In this document: positions 8,660-17,460 of the stretch, in pieces | Layout: every line of letters begins with the position of its first letter | How positions within the stretch are numbered: the stretch's first letter is position 1 | Source of the DNA: Amycolatopsis bartoniae | Lineage (GTDB): Bacteria > Actinomycetota > Actinomycetes > Mycobacteriales > Pseudonocardiaceae | Length of the DNA stretch: 64,000 nt | Reading direction: 5' to 3' | Assembly (NCBI RefSeq): GCF_014191255.1 | Contig: NZ_JACHWH010000013.1 | Location: 1 to 64,000 of the forward strand | Made by a program: the position numbers and the translations under genes | Notes under the pieces: model-generated | Seen by the model: the letters and a program-made list of their open reading frames with translations, nothing else | Told to the model about the DNA's origin: nothing | The model's database searches: none

Positions 8660-9526
8660 TCAGTCCTGATCCGGCGGCGTGAGCTGGATCGTGGCCGCGA
8701 AGTCCTTGAGGTCGGCCAATGCCGTCCGCGAGCTGCGCCACGGGGCGACGACCACGCGGTCGACCCCGGCGGCGCCCCACGCGGCGAGATGGTCCTCGGT
8801 GGACACTTCGCCGCCCACGGTGATGTGGAAAGGCTCTTCCGAACGGCCCGCGGTGGCGCGCATCAACCGGAGCGTCTCGATCCGTCCCGCGGCGCTCGCG
8901 GGGGTGTGGCCACCGCGTCCCATCCAGCCGTCACCCAGCCGTGCCGCGCGCAGCAAGGCGGCAGACGACTCGCCGCCCACCAGAACGGGCGGGCCGCCGA
9001 GCTGGACCGGTTTCGGCTCGAAGCCCACTGCCGGAAAACGCCAGAACCGGCCCTCGTGCCGGACGGTTTCCTCGCGCCACAGCCTGCGGCAGACCTCGAT
9101 CGCCTCGTCGAGGCGCGCACCCCGGTCCACGGCGGAGATCCCGGCCGCGTCCCACTCCGCGGTGAGCCAGCCCGCGCCGACGCCCAGCAGTGCGCGGCCG
9201 TCGCTGACCTGGTCGAGGGTGGCCAGCGCCCGCGCGGAGGCGAACGGGTGCCGCAGGCCCAGCAGGAACACGTAGGTGCCGAGGCGGACGTGCCGGGTGA
9301 GGCCCGCGAGGTAGTGGCAGTAGCCGACCGCGTCGTACAGCGGCGTGTCCGGCTTCATCCGCCAGGATTCCCCGCCGAGCCCCTCGGCCTGCCCGGCCGG
9401 GGCGACGAGGTGGTCGGACAGCAGGACCGCGCCGAACCCCAGCTCGTCGGCGAGGCACGCGGCGTCCCGCCAGACCCCGGGGTTCAGCCGGCCGAGCGTG
9501 ATGGCCAGTTCGGGTTTCACAGGCAC
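8660..9526 (-). CDS. LLM-class F420-dependent oxidoreductase
   Basis: A 288-residue TIM-barrel flavin/F420 oxidoreductase of the bacterial luciferase superfamily. It has the SDHLVAP motif near residue 35, RHPFASARALATLDQVSDGR near 95-115, GVGAGWL, and a C-terminal VGGE/GDGWMGRG region typical of TIGR03619-like proteins. GTG 9524-9526 has GGAGG nine bases upstream; GTG 9520, overlapping the SDR stop, is the alternative. The gene overlaps the preceding SDR by a few bases, so translation is coupled. Hydride transfer to or from F420H2 on a pathway intermediate is inferred from family and not visible here. Confidence 0.83.
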   Translation of the reverse strand: MPVKPELAITLGRLNPGVWRDAACLADELGFGAVLLSDHLVAPAGQAEGLGGESWRMKPDTPLYDAVGYCHYLAGLTRHVRLGTYVFLLGLRHPFASARALATLDQVSDGRALLGVGAGWLTAEWDAAGISAVDRGARLDEAIEVCRRLWREETVRHEGRFWRFPAVGFEPKPVQLGGPPVLVGGESSAALLRAARLGDGWMGRGGHTPASAAGRIETLRLMRATAGRSEEPFHITVGGEVSTEDHLAAWGAAGVDRVVVAPWRSSRTALADLKDFAATIQLTPPDQD

Positions 9527-10266
9527 GGGTTGAGACCTCCGGCGACGGTGAGGACCTGGCCGGAGATGTTGCGGGCGTCCGGCCCCAGCAGGAACCGCAC
9601 GGCCCCGGCGATGTCCTCGGGCGAGTTCGGGCGGCCCAGCGGGTTGCGAGTCGCCCACTCGGCCGCGGTGGGGAAGCCGGGCAGGTCCGCGGCGAAGGTG
9701 ACCGTGCCGCCGGGCGCGATGACGTTCGCGGTGACGTCGTACGGGCCGACCTGGGTCGCGACCGAGCGGATGAAGGAGACGAGTGCCGCCTTCGCCGCCG
9801 CGTAGTGCGCGTGATCGGGCGATCCGGCCCAGCTGGTCGAGCCGATCGCGACGATCCGGCCACGTCGCCGCGCCATCATGTCGGGCAGCACCGCCTGCAC
9901 GCAGTGGAAGATCGAGTCCGCGTTGACGGCCATGGTGCGTGCCCACTCGGCGGGCGTGATCGACCAGACGGGGTTCTTCACCGGGCCCTTGATGCCGCCC
10001 GCCACGTGGACCAGGCCGGCGACCGCTGCCCACTGTTCGTGGGCGGCCGCGGTCAACGCCTGCGCGCCCTCCACGGTGCTGATGTCGGCGGTCACGGTGG
10101 CGACCCGGGCGCCCGCCTCCCGCGCGTCCTTCGCGACAGGCAGGAGCGAGCCCTCGCGGCGGTCGTTGAGCACCAGGTCGTAGCCCTCGGCGGCGAGCGT
10201 GGCGGCAACGGCGCTGCCCATCAGGCCGCCCGCTCCCGTGATCACCACGCAGGGTCGTGCATCCAT
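9517..10266 (-). CDS. Short-chain dehydrogenase/reductase
   Basis: A 249-residue SDR with the cofactor loop GAGGLMG (11-17) and a catalytic Ser143/144-Tyr155-Lys159 set within DHAHYAAAKAA. The usual NAG after strand four appears as VAGG (88-91). The start ATG 10264-10266 is preceded by AGGAGA. It sits ten bases after the adenylating enzyme and overlaps the luciferase-like gene, inside the long minus-strand operon. It probably oxidises a hydroxyacyl-CoA or ring hydroxyl group; no substrate can be assigned. Confidence 0.85.
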   Translation of the reverse strand: MDARPCVVITGAGGLMGSAVAATLAAEGYDLVLNDRREGSLLPVAKDAREAGARVATVTADISTVEGAQALTAAAHEQWAAVAGLVHVAGGIKGPVKNPVWSITPAEWARTMAVNADSIFHCVQAVLPDMMARRRGRIVAIGSTSWAGSPDHAHYAAAKAALVSFIRSVATQVGPYDVTANVIAPGGTVTFAADLPGFPTAAEWATRNPLGRPNSPEDIAGAVRFLLGPDARNISGQVLTVAGGLNPCL

Positions 10267-10276
10267 CTCGGATCTC

Positions 10277-11755
10277 CTATCGGCCGAGCAGGGCGAGGAT
10301 CGCCTGCCGGTCGGCCTTCATCGCGGCGGTGCGCGGCAACGCGTCCACCACGGCCACCTGGGCCGGGACCTTGAACGGCTCCAGCCGCTCGCGCACCCAG
10401 CCGCGCAGGTCCTCGCCCGTGACCTTGTCCTTCGTGGACAGTTCGACGGCCGCGACGGGAACCTGGCCGAGGCGCGGGTCGTCCGCGGGCACCACGGCCG
10501 CGTCCCGCACGTCCGGATGCGTGCGCAGCGCGGCGGCGACCTCGTCGGGGTCGATCTTGAAGCCGCCGCGGTTGATGGCCCCGTCCACGCGGCCCTCGAT
10601 CCACAGGAATCCGTCGTCGTCCACGCGCGCGAGATCGCTGGTGCGGACCCAGCCCTTGTCCTCGCGGCCGGCGGAGCGCACCTCCAGCACGCCCTGCTCG
10701 CCGTTCGGCACGGCCTCCCCGGTCTCCGGCGAGACGACCCGGACCTCGACCCCGGGGTGCACGCGACCGACCGCGCCGCGTTTGTCCGCCCCGTGTGCCT
10801 TGTGGTCCTTCAAGGTCCAGCTGGCGATGCCCTGGAACTCCGTGGCGCCGTAGGCGCGCAGCACCGGTACCCCGAACCGCGCCTCGAACTGTTCGGCGAC
10901 CTCCGCCGGCAACGGCGCCGAGCCGGCGCGTACCGCCTTCAGCGAAGAAAGCCAGTCGGCCGGGACGTCCGAGTCGAGCAGCATCTTGACCGCGGCCGGG
11001 GGCAGCCCCGTGGTGACGACCTGGTTTTCGCGGACAGCCTTCGCCCACGGCACGGGTTCGAACCTGGGGAGGACGACGAGCCGCCTGCCCTGCGCGAGCG
11101 TGGTGCACACCGTCTGCAACGCGCTGGTGTGTGCCAGCGACAACATCTGGATGGTCACGCCGGACCGCAACGCGGCCCGCACGGGAGCACCGTCCTTGCT
11201 GTGGTGGCGTTCCACGGCATCGATCGACGCGGACAGTGCGGGGTAGCTCAGCTCGATCCGCTTCGGCGGCCCCGTCGTGCCGCTGGACTTCAGGCTCACC
11301 GCGACATCGCCGGTCAGCACGGCGAACCCGGGAGCCGGGCGGCGCCGCACCCCCAGCCGAGCGGCGCCGCCGCGGCTGACCGCGATGCCGACGAGCCCCG
11401 AGGACTCGATGGACTCACGCACTCCGGGGCGCAGCAGGTCTGTCTCGGTGGCGAGGACGGCTGCCGGGCGCTTCTCGGCGATCTCCTCGGCGAGCGCCTT
11501 GTCCGGCTGCAGGTCGTGGAGCGTGAACACGACCCGGTGCTCGGCCAGCAACGCCACGAAGACCTCGATGACCTCCGGACTGTTGCGGCAGATCACCCCG
11601 ATCGCGGCCTCGGGCGGGATCTCGGCGAGCAGGTCGTGCAGGGTCCCGCGCAGCCGCGCGATGTCGCCCCAGGTGTCCCAGACCCCGTCGGCGCCCACTG
11701 CCGGGGTGTCGGCGCCGAGGGTGAGCAGTTCGCCGAACCGCTGTGTGATGTCCAT
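10277..11755 (-). CDS. Acyl-CoA ligase (AMP-binding)
   Basis: A 492-residue ANL enzyme with the P-loop KSSGTTGPPKR at 156-166, the YGATEFQG motif, and catalytic Lys480 in the C-terminal RTAAMKADR. The N-terminal domain is shorter than in typical FadD proteins and the P-loop ends in Arg where Gly is usual. ATG 11753-11755 begins two bases after the stop of the phosphotransferase gene, so the two are translationally coupled. It is one of four ligases here and is likely dedicated to one intermediate or to an alternative growth substrate (inference). Confidence 0.85.
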   Translation of the reverse strand: MDITQRFGELLTLGADTPAVGADGVWDTWGDIARLRGTLHDLLAEIPPEAAIGVICRNSPEVIEVFVALLAEHRVVFTLHDLQPDKALAEEIAEKRPAAVLATETDLLRPGVRESIESSGLVGIAVSRGGAARLGVRRRPAPGFAVLTGDVAVSLKSSGTTGPPKRIELSYPALSASIDAVERHHSKDGAPVRAALRSGVTIQMLSLAHTSALQTVCTTLAQGRRLVVLPRFEPVPWAKAVRENQVVTTGLPPAAVKMLLDSDVPADWLSSLKAVRAGSAPLPAEVAEQFEARFGVPVLRAYGATEFQGIASWTLKDHKAHGADKRGAVGRVHPGVEVRVVSPETGEAVPNGEQGVLEVRSAGREDKGWVRTSDLARVDDDGFLWIEGRVDGAINRGGFKIDPDEVAAALRTHPDVRDAAVVPADDPRLGQVPVAAVELSTKDKVTGEDLRGWVRERLEPFKVPAQVAVVDALPRTAAMKADRQAILALLGR

Positions 11756-11757
11756 GT

Positions 11758-12789
11758 TCACCGGAGGCCCTTCGTGGCGTCGAGTGCCGTGTCGATCAGC
11801 TGGGGGACGATCCACTCGAACTCGGCCTGGTGGGCGTTCCCGCCGTCCCCGCGCACGTGTTTGGCGTAGCCGCCTTCCAGGACGACGGCGAGCTTGAACA
11901 GCGCCAATGCCTGGTAGTAGCCGAGGTTCGCGACGTCCTCGCCGGAGGCGCGCGCGTAGCGTTCGACCACCTCGTCGCGCGTGGGCATGCCCGCACGCTG
12001 GGTGACCCACGAGCGGCCGGGCGGGACCGCTGCCGGTTGCTCGCCCGCGTGCGCCCACAGCCCGACGAACCAGCCAAGGTCCAGCATCGGGTCGCCGATC
12101 GTCGCCTGCTCCCAGTCGACCACCGCGGTCACCCCGCCGTTCTCGGCCAGCACGTTGGCGAAGGTGAAGTCACCGTGCATCAGCCCGGTCCGGTAGCGCG
12201 CCGGGCGGTGCTCTTCGAGCCAGCGGGCCAGCTCGTCCACGCCCGGCAGCGGCCGGATCCGGTACTGCTCCAGCTGACTGGTCCACCGGCCGACCTGGCG
12301 CTCCAGAAACCCGTCCGGGCGGCCGAAACCGCCGAGCCCGGCGGCTTCCCAGTCCACCGCGCCGATCGCGGCGAGCGTGTCGACCGTGCGAAGCGCCAGC
12401 TCACGCACCTCGGCCTCGGGCAGGGCGGGGGAGTCCCAGCGCAGGTTGAAGCCCGGCACGAGCTCCATGATCAGGAACGGCCCGCCCAGCGGGGACGACT
12501 CGTCACCGTGCAGCAGCGGCCGGGGGTGGGGGACCGCTGTGCCGGCGAGAGCGCGCAGCAGCCGCCACTCGCGTCCGACGTCGTGCGCGCTCTTGGACAC
12601 CTTGCGCCGCGGCGGAATGCGCAGCACGAGCGGGCCGCGGTCGGTGTCGAGGCGGTACATGCGGTTGGACGCGCCGACGGAAATGGGGGTGATGGCCGTC
12701 AGCTCCACCGGCCCGTCCGGGTGTCCGGAAAGGACGGTTGCCAGATTGGCGGGATCGGTGGCGGGGTCGACCCGTTCGTCAACGCTCAC
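11758..12789 (-). CDS. Phosphotransferase family protein (APH/ACAD10-like)
   Basis: A 343-residue kinase-fold protein with the Brenner motif HGDFTFANVL and the metal-binding DWEQATIGDPMLDLGW. In bacteria this group is typically encoded beside an acyl-CoA dehydrogenase, as here. In eukaryotes the two are fused as ACAD10/11, which phosphorylates 4-hydroxyacyl-CoAs for their catabolism. The GTG start (12787-12789) overlaps the end of the ACAD at 12779 by 11 bases, which supports a functional pair. The suggested role is 4-hydroxyacyl-CoA handling together with that ACAD; antibiotic resistance is unlikely. Confidence 0.85.
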   Translation of the reverse strand: MSVDERVDPATDPANLATVLSGHPDGPVELTAITPISVGASNRMYRLDTDRGPLVLRIPPRRKVSKSAHDVGREWRLLRALAGTAVPHPRPLLHGDESSPLGGPFLIMELVPGFNLRWDSPALPEAEVRELALRTVDTLAAIGAVDWEAAGLGGFGRPDGFLERQVGRWTSQLEQYRIRPLPGVDELARWLEEHRPARYRTGLMHGDFTFANVLAENGGVTAVVDWEQATIGDPMLDLGWFVGLWAHAGEQPAAVPPGRSWVTQRAGMPTRDEVVERYARASGEDVANLGYYQALALFKLAVVLEGGYAKHVRGDGGNAHQAEFEWIVPQLIDTALDATKGLR

Positions 12790-13978
12790 CGAAATCCCAG
12801 CCCTCTCCGTTCTCGTACGAACGCAGGATGCGGGTGGCGACGCGCTGGACGTGCACTTCGTCCGGGCCGTCGACGACGCGGCCGAAGCGCGCCTCGCGGT
12901 ACATCGCCTCCAGTGGCAGCAGGTTCGACATGCCCTCGGCGCCCCAGACCTGCATCGCGCGGTCGATCACGTTGTGCACGGTCTGTGCACAATGGACCTT
13001 CACCGAGCTGAGCTCGACCCGCGCCTGGTCTCCGGAGTCCAGCTTCGCCGCCGCGTCGAGCACGAGGAGCCTGCTGGCCTTGAGCTCCTGGTAGGAGTCG
13101 AAGACGAACTTCTGCACGAGCTGCTTGCGCGCCAGTGGTTCGCCCTTGAGCGTGCGGCTGTTGGCGCGCTCGCAGAGGTAGTCGAACGCGCGCTGCGCCG
13201 AGCCGAGCCAGCGCATGCAGTGGAAGATCCGGCCGGGGCCGAGGCGCTGCTGCGCGAGCTTGAACCCGTCACCGCGGCCGCCGATGATGTTCGCGGCGGG
13301 CACGCGCGCGTTGTCGAACTCGATCTCGAAGTGGCCGGACATCACGCCGCGCATGCCCATCACCTCGATGTCGCGCACGAGGTCGTAGCCGGGCGTGTCC
13401 CGCTCGACGAGGATCATGCTGAACGCCTCGTGCGCCGGGGCGTCGGGCTCGGTGCGGGCCATCACGATCGTCGCGGCGGAGCGGTCGGCGGCGCTGATGA
13501 ACCACTTGCGCCCGGTGAGCACCCACTCGTCGTTCTCAAGGCGGGCGGTGGTGGTGAACTGGGTCGGGTCGGAGCTGGAGACGCCGGGTTCGGTCATCGC
13601 GAACGCGAGCCGCAGATCTCCCGCCACCGAAGGAAGAACCCACCGTTCGCGCTGCTCGTCGGTGGCCACCGGGTCGAGCATCAGCACGGTCTGCAGCGTC
13701 GTGGTGCCGAAGACCTGCGTCGCGGGCTCGGAGCGGCCGATGACCTCGTTGACGTACGCGTAGTCCAGCATGGACAGTCCGCCACCGCCGAGATGCCGGG
13801 GGTGGCCGAGCGCCCACAGCCCGTCGGACTTGGCCTTCTCCTCGAGCTCGCGCAGGACGTCGCGGCCCTGCTCGCCGCCGCCGAGCAGCGTCTGCTCGGC
13901 CGGGTACACGTGCGTTTCCAGGAAGTCGAGCACGCGCCGGCGTATCGGGCGCACCGATTCCGGGACTTCGAAGCTCAT
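12779..13978 (-). CDS. Acyl-CoA dehydrogenase (ACAD10/11-like)
   Basis: A 399-residue FAD-dependent acyl-CoA dehydrogenase. The FAD/substrate signature AFAMTEPGVSSSD is present, followed by GRKWFISAAD and the C-terminal VWGAEGMSNLLPLEAMYREARFGRVVDGPDEVH with the probable catalytic Glu. The sequence is closest to the ACAD10/11 group, in keeping with the overlapping phosphotransferase gene downstream. It starts at ATG 13976-13978, 30 bases after the crotonase stop. Together the pair may remove a gamma-hydroxyl from a 4-hydroxyacyl-CoA via a phosphorylated intermediate (family knowledge applied by inference). Confidence 0.9.
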   Translation of the reverse strand: MSFEVPESVRPIRRRVLDFLETHVYPAEQTLLGGGEQGRDVLRELEEKAKSDGLWALGHPRHLGGGGLSMLDYAYVNEVIGRSEPATQVFGTTTLQTVLMLDPVATDEQRERWVLPSVAGDLRLAFAMTEPGVSSSDPTQFTTTARLENDEWVLTGRKWFISAADRSAATIVMARTEPDAPAHEAFSMILVERDTPGYDLVRDIEVMGMRGVMSGHFEIEFDNARVPAANIIGGRGDGFKLAQQRLGPGRIFHCMRWLGSAQRAFDYLCERANSRTLKGEPLARKQLVQKFVFDSYQELKASRLLVLDAAAKLDSGDQARVELSSVKVHCAQTVHNVIDRAMQVWGAEGMSNLLPLEAMYREARFGRVVDGPDEVHVQRVATRILRSYENGEGWDFGER

Positions 13979-14008
13979 CGTCGATCCTTTCGCAGCCGGA
14001 GAGCCCGG

Positions 14009-14818
14009 TCAGACCTGCCACCGCGGAGGACGCCGCTCCGCGAACGCCCTCGGGCCCTCCTGGGCGTCGGGATGGTGGTCGGCGTGCGCGCGCAACAGGA
14101 CGAAGCCGCGGCGCAGCGCCTCGTGGTGGGGGAGTGACAGCGACTCCAGAACCGCCTGCCTGCTGATCGCGATCGCCTCGGGGCTGCCCTCGGCGACCAT
14201 CGCGGCCAGCTCGGCCGCGCGCTTGCGCAGGTCCGCCGCGGGGACGACCTCGGTGACCAGCCCGATCGCCTCGGCGCGCTCGGCCGTGATCCGCTCGCCC
14301 TTGCCGACCAGCACCATGCGCATGAGATGACCCAGCGGCACCGTGCGGGACAGCCCGATCGGCTCCAGCGCCGACACCTGGCCGACGTTGACGTGCGGGT
14401 CGAGGAACGTCGCCGAGTCCGCGGCGATCGCGAAGTCGCAGTCACTGACGAAATGCAGCCCCGCGCCCGCGCACACGCCGTTGACAGCGCAGATCGTCGG
14501 TTTGCGGATGCCGGCCTGGACCGGGGTGAAGTTGTTCTCGCGGTCGTAGTCGCTCGTGCGGTTGCGCGAGGTGTCGGCGACGGTCGAGACGTCGGCGCCC
14601 GAGCAGAACGCGCGGTCGCCGGCACCGGTCACCACGGCGACGCGCAGCTGCGGGTCCGCGTCGTAGGCGAGCCAGACCTGGTGCAGTTCCTGTTGCATGA
14701 GCGGCGAGAGCGCGTTCAACCGGTCGGGCCGGTTCAGCTCGACCGTCGCGACCGGACCGTCCACGGTGACGTCAAGGGTCTCCCACGGCCCCGTCACCGG
14801 GTGTTCGCCGGTCGTCAT
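14009..14818 (-). CDS. Crotonase-fold protein without hydratase glutamates
   Basis: This 269-residue crotonase keeps the oxyanion loop CSGADVSTV (about 72-80) and the C-terminal FAERRPPRW tail. The two catalytic Glu positions are changed: GGGxEL reads GAGLHFV (His122) and the LPEV region reads DPHVNVGQ. The fold is therefore clear, but simple enoyl-CoA hydration is doubtful; isomerase, hydrolase or C-C lyase chemistry is known among such variants. The ATG (14816-14818) overlaps the stop of the PaaK-like gene, so translation is coupled. Confidence 0.85.
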   Translation of the reverse strand: MTTGEHPVTGPWETLDVTVDGPVATVELNRPDRLNALSPLMQQELHQVWLAYDADPQLRVAVVTGAGDRAFCSGADVSTVADTSRNRTSDYDRENNFTPVQAGIRKPTICAVNGVCAGAGLHFVSDCDFAIAADSATFLDPHVNVGQVSALEPIGLSRTVPLGHLMRMVLVGKGERITAERAEAIGLVTEVVPAADLRKRAAELAAMVAEGSPEAIAISRQAVLESLSLPHHEALRRGFVLLRAHADHHPDAQEGPRAFAERRPPRWQV

Positions 14819-16098
14819 CACGCCTCGATCCGGCGCGGCTTGAACGAGGACCGCGGGAACGTGCCCGCCTCGACCGTCGACGCCGAGACTGGCACCCCGA
14901 GAACGCCGCTGACCGTGCTCTCGATCGTCTTCGCGTCCCGCTCGGATTCCACGCGCAGTTGCAGCGTGTCCGTTTCGCCGGGAGTCACCCGGAACTCCGG
15001 CGCGCCGAGCTCCTCCAGCGCCAGCTGCACGTCGATCGGCAGGATCTGCTTGCCGGCCACCACGGCCGCGTCCGCGCCGCGGCCCCAGAACGTGTAGCGC
15101 GGACCGGTCTCCCCGCAGGGGCACGGCTCCGTGCTGACGCTGACGATGTCTTCGAGGTCGTAGCGCAGCGCGAAGGCATCGAGTCCGAACGCCGACACGA
15201 CAAGGTGCCCACGCTCGCCCGGCGCGACCTCGCGGCCGGTTTCCGGGTCGCACACCTGCACCACGTGGTGGCTCGGCGACACGTGCAGCCCGGTGTGGAA
15301 CCGGCAGTCGCTGCTGGTGAAGCCGGGCAGCTCCGACGCGCCGCTGAGGTTGTGCAGCCGGACGCCGTACGCGTTCTCGATCCGCTTGCGCGGCACCTCG
15401 AACTGGCAGGAGGCCTCGCTCAGCAGCAGGATCGCGCCGTCCATGATCTCGGCCAGGTCGTAGCCCAGGTTCACCGCGACGCGGTCGTAGGTCTGCAGCT
15501 GCGAGCCGGTCAGCATGTACCCGGTGGGCTTGAGCAGCCGCCACAGCTCGATGTGGTCGGCGGCCACGTCGTCGGTGAACGGTGGGCCCGCGGGGATCTC
15601 GGTGATGTCCAGGTCGTAGTAGTCCCGTCCGCCCAGCACGGCCGACGGGTACAGGCCCGCGGGCCAGCTGTGCGCGAACCGGCCACCGGGGCGCAGTCCG
15701 ATGCGCCACAGGTAGCGCAGCCGGGTCGCGAGCATCTCGTCGAGATCGTGCTTGGTGAAGAACGTGTAGAACGGCTTGCCGGTGGTGCCGGTGGACCGGC
15801 CGAGCCGGATCGCGTCCTCGAGCCCGACCGTGCGGTGCGTGCCCCACGGCGGGTTCGCCGCCTCGTCGGCGCGGAAGTCGTTCTTCGTCACGCGCGGGAT
15901 GTCGTCGAGCGAAGGCACCTTTCCGGCACTCAGACCGGCCGACTCGTAACGCTGCTTGTAGAACTCGATCGGCTGCTGCCAGACCCGCTCCCACTCACGC
16001 GCGAGCCCTTCTTCGGCCAGCTTGGCCAGCTGCGGTTCGGGCACCGTCTGCGCGGCCTCGTCCCACAGTTCGCGCTCGGTCGTCGCCGTCGACGTCAT
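14818..16098 (-). CDS. Phenylacetate-CoA ligase (PaaK)-like adenylating enzyme
   Basis: A 426-residue protein with PaaK-family architecture: a helical N-terminus, the ATP-binding STGTTGKPFY at 102-111, and a CPCGETGPRY zinc-knuckle-like segment near residue 325. It has a lid domain ending in SSFKPRRIE, but I see no clear canonical lysine. PaaK enzymes activate aryl acetates and other aromatic acids to CoA thioesters. It starts at ATG 16096-16098 after the ACAD at 16121 with a 22-base gap. It is the second gene of the long operator-controlled operon. Confidence 0.83.
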   Translation of the reverse strand: MTSTATTERELWDEAAQTVPEPQLAKLAEEGLAREWERVWQQPIEFYKQRYESAGLSAGKVPSLDDIPRVTKNDFRADEAANPPWGTHRTVGLEDAIRLGRSTGTTGKPFYTFFTKHDLDEMLATRLRYLWRIGLRPGGRFAHSWPAGLYPSAVLGGRDYYDLDITEIPAGPPFTDDVAADHIELWRLLKPTGYMLTGSQLQTYDRVAVNLGYDLAEIMDGAILLLSEASCQFEVPRKRIENAYGVRLHNLSGASELPGFTSSDCRFHTGLHVSPSHHVVQVCDPETGREVAPGERGHLVVSAFGLDAFALRYDLEDIVSVSTEPCPCGETGPRYTFWGRGADAAVVAGKQILPIDVQLALEELGAPEFRVTPGETDTLQLRVESERDAKTIESTVSGVLGVPVSASTVEAGTFPRSSFKPRRIEA

Positions 16099-16120
16099 GA
16101 ATTTCCTTCCGTTTCGTGCT

Positions 16121-17422
16121 TCAGGCACCGCGTTGGATGTCCCGCCAGGGCAGCTTGTTGTCGGAGAACGGATCCTTGGGCAGGCCCAGTGTTCGTTCCG
16201 CGAGGTTGTTGCGGTGCACTTCGGAGGTCCCGCCCCCGATCGTGTCACCGCGGCTGCGCAGGTAGCCGAACACGATCCGCTCGGCCTCCGCGTCGCCGGG
16301 CTCCTGCGCCAGCCCCCGCTCGCCCAGCAGCCGCAGGAATGCCTGCTGCAGCCGCTGGTTGTGCTCCGAGGACATGATCTTGATGAGGCCGGGGTCGGTC
16401 GCCCGCCCGCCGAGAGCGCGGTTCCGCTTGTTCGTCACGCGGAGCACGGTGTTCTCGACGACCAGCTGCGCCACGGTGTCCGCGACGAGCGGGTCGTCGA
16501 TCGGCCGGCGCCCGTCCTGCTCGCGGCAGGCCAGCTCCAGCAGTCGTTCGACCGACGAGCCGCTCGTGCGCTCGCGGACCCCGGAGCCGGCGCCCGACAG
16601 CATGCGGCGTTCGTGCGCGAGGACGGTGCGCGCGACCGGCCAGCCCTGACCGGGCTCGCCGATCCGGTTCTCGTCGGAGACCAGCGCCGCGTCGAGGAAG
16701 ACCTCGTTGAACTCGGCCTCGCCATTGATCTTCCGCAGCGGCCGGACGAGCACGCCCTCCTGGTCCATCGGCAGCGCGAACGCCGTGATGCCCTGGTGTT
16801 TGGGGACGTCCGGATCGGTGCGCGCGAGGAGGATGCCCATCTGCGCCTCGTGGGCGAAGCTGCTCCAGATCTTCTGCCCGGTCACCCGCCAGCCGTTGGC
16901 CACGGGAACGGCGCGCGTGGACAGTCCCGCGAGGTCGGAACCGGCGCCGGGCTCGCTGAACAGCTGGCACCACGTGTCGGTGTTGTCGGCGATGCGAGGC
17001 AGCAGCCTGCGGCACTGCTCCGGGGTGCCCCACTCCATCAGCGTCGGCGCGGCGAGCGCGATCCCGACGACGTTAAGGACGGTGAGCCGGCAGGCGGCCA
17101 GTTCGGCCTGCACGACGCGCGCGAGCGTGTCGCCCACACCGAGGCCGCCGTACTCCACCGGCCAGGAAGGCACGACGAGTCCGGAGCGCCCGAGTACCGG
17201 ATACCACTCCCGGTACTGCTCGGGCGTCCGGATCTCGTGCAGCCGGTTGAGGTCGCCGTCTCGTGCGGCCCGGAGCCATTCGCCGGGGACGTGCCGCTCG
17301 ACCCAGTCCCGGACGGCGTCGAGCAACCGCGCTTCGTCACCGTCTTGTGCGGCGGCCGTCAGTTCGGGATCGGGCGGCACGGCGTCGGGGCTCGGATCTG
17401 GTTCGTGCATCACATCGCCCAT
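16121..17422 (-). CDS. Acyl-CoA dehydrogenase, long FadE-type subunit
   Basis: A 433-residue ACAD with LFSEPGAGSDLAGL (FAD/substrate motif), VTGQKIWSSFAHEA, and the C-terminal TIGGGTSEVHRNNLAERTLGLPK. The position that is catalytic Glu in classical ACADs (EGT) is Gly, as in the long subunits of actinobacterial heteromeric FadE enzymes. The first gene of the nine-gene minus-strand unit. Two starts are possible, ATG 17422 and ATG 17410. The operator begins only three bases before the first, so either translation is leaderless or the second start is used. Confidence 0.9.
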   Translation of the reverse strand: MGDVMHEPDPSPDAVPPDPELTAAAQDGDEARLLDAVRDWVERHVPGEWLRAARDGDLNRLHEIRTPEQYREWYPVLGRSGLVVPSWPVEYGGLGVGDTLARVVQAELAACRLTVLNVVGIALAAPTLMEWGTPEQCRRLLPRIADNTDTWCQLFSEPGAGSDLAGLSTRAVPVANGWRVTGQKIWSSFAHEAQMGILLARTDPDVPKHQGITAFALPMDQEGVLVRPLRKINGEAEFNEVFLDAALVSDENRIGEPGQGWPVARTVLAHERRMLSGAGSGVRERTSGSSVERLLELACREQDGRRPIDDPLVADTVAQLVVENTVLRVTNKRNRALGGRATDPGLIKIMSSEHNQRLQQAFLRLLGERGLAQEPGDAEAERIVFGYLRSRGDTIGGGTSEVHRNNLAERTLGLPKDPFSDNKLPWRDIQRGA

Positions 17423-17423
17423 T

Positions 17424-17437
17424 ATTAGGATCCTAAT
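17424..17437. promoter_or_regulatory. Operator copy 3, best palindrome (ATTAGGATCCTAAT)
   Basis: A perfect 14-base palindrome that lies directly against the first possible ATG of the ACAD gene. It is the most symmetrical copy and defines the half-site ATTAGGA. Confidence 0.82.
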
Positions 17438-17460
17438 TAGGTGCTGTCAACGACGCGTGG

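Noticed and set aside
11758-12789. Aminoglycoside resistance kinase
   Set aside because: Overlap with an ACAD10/11-like gene and lack of a resistance context make a catabolic role far more likely.
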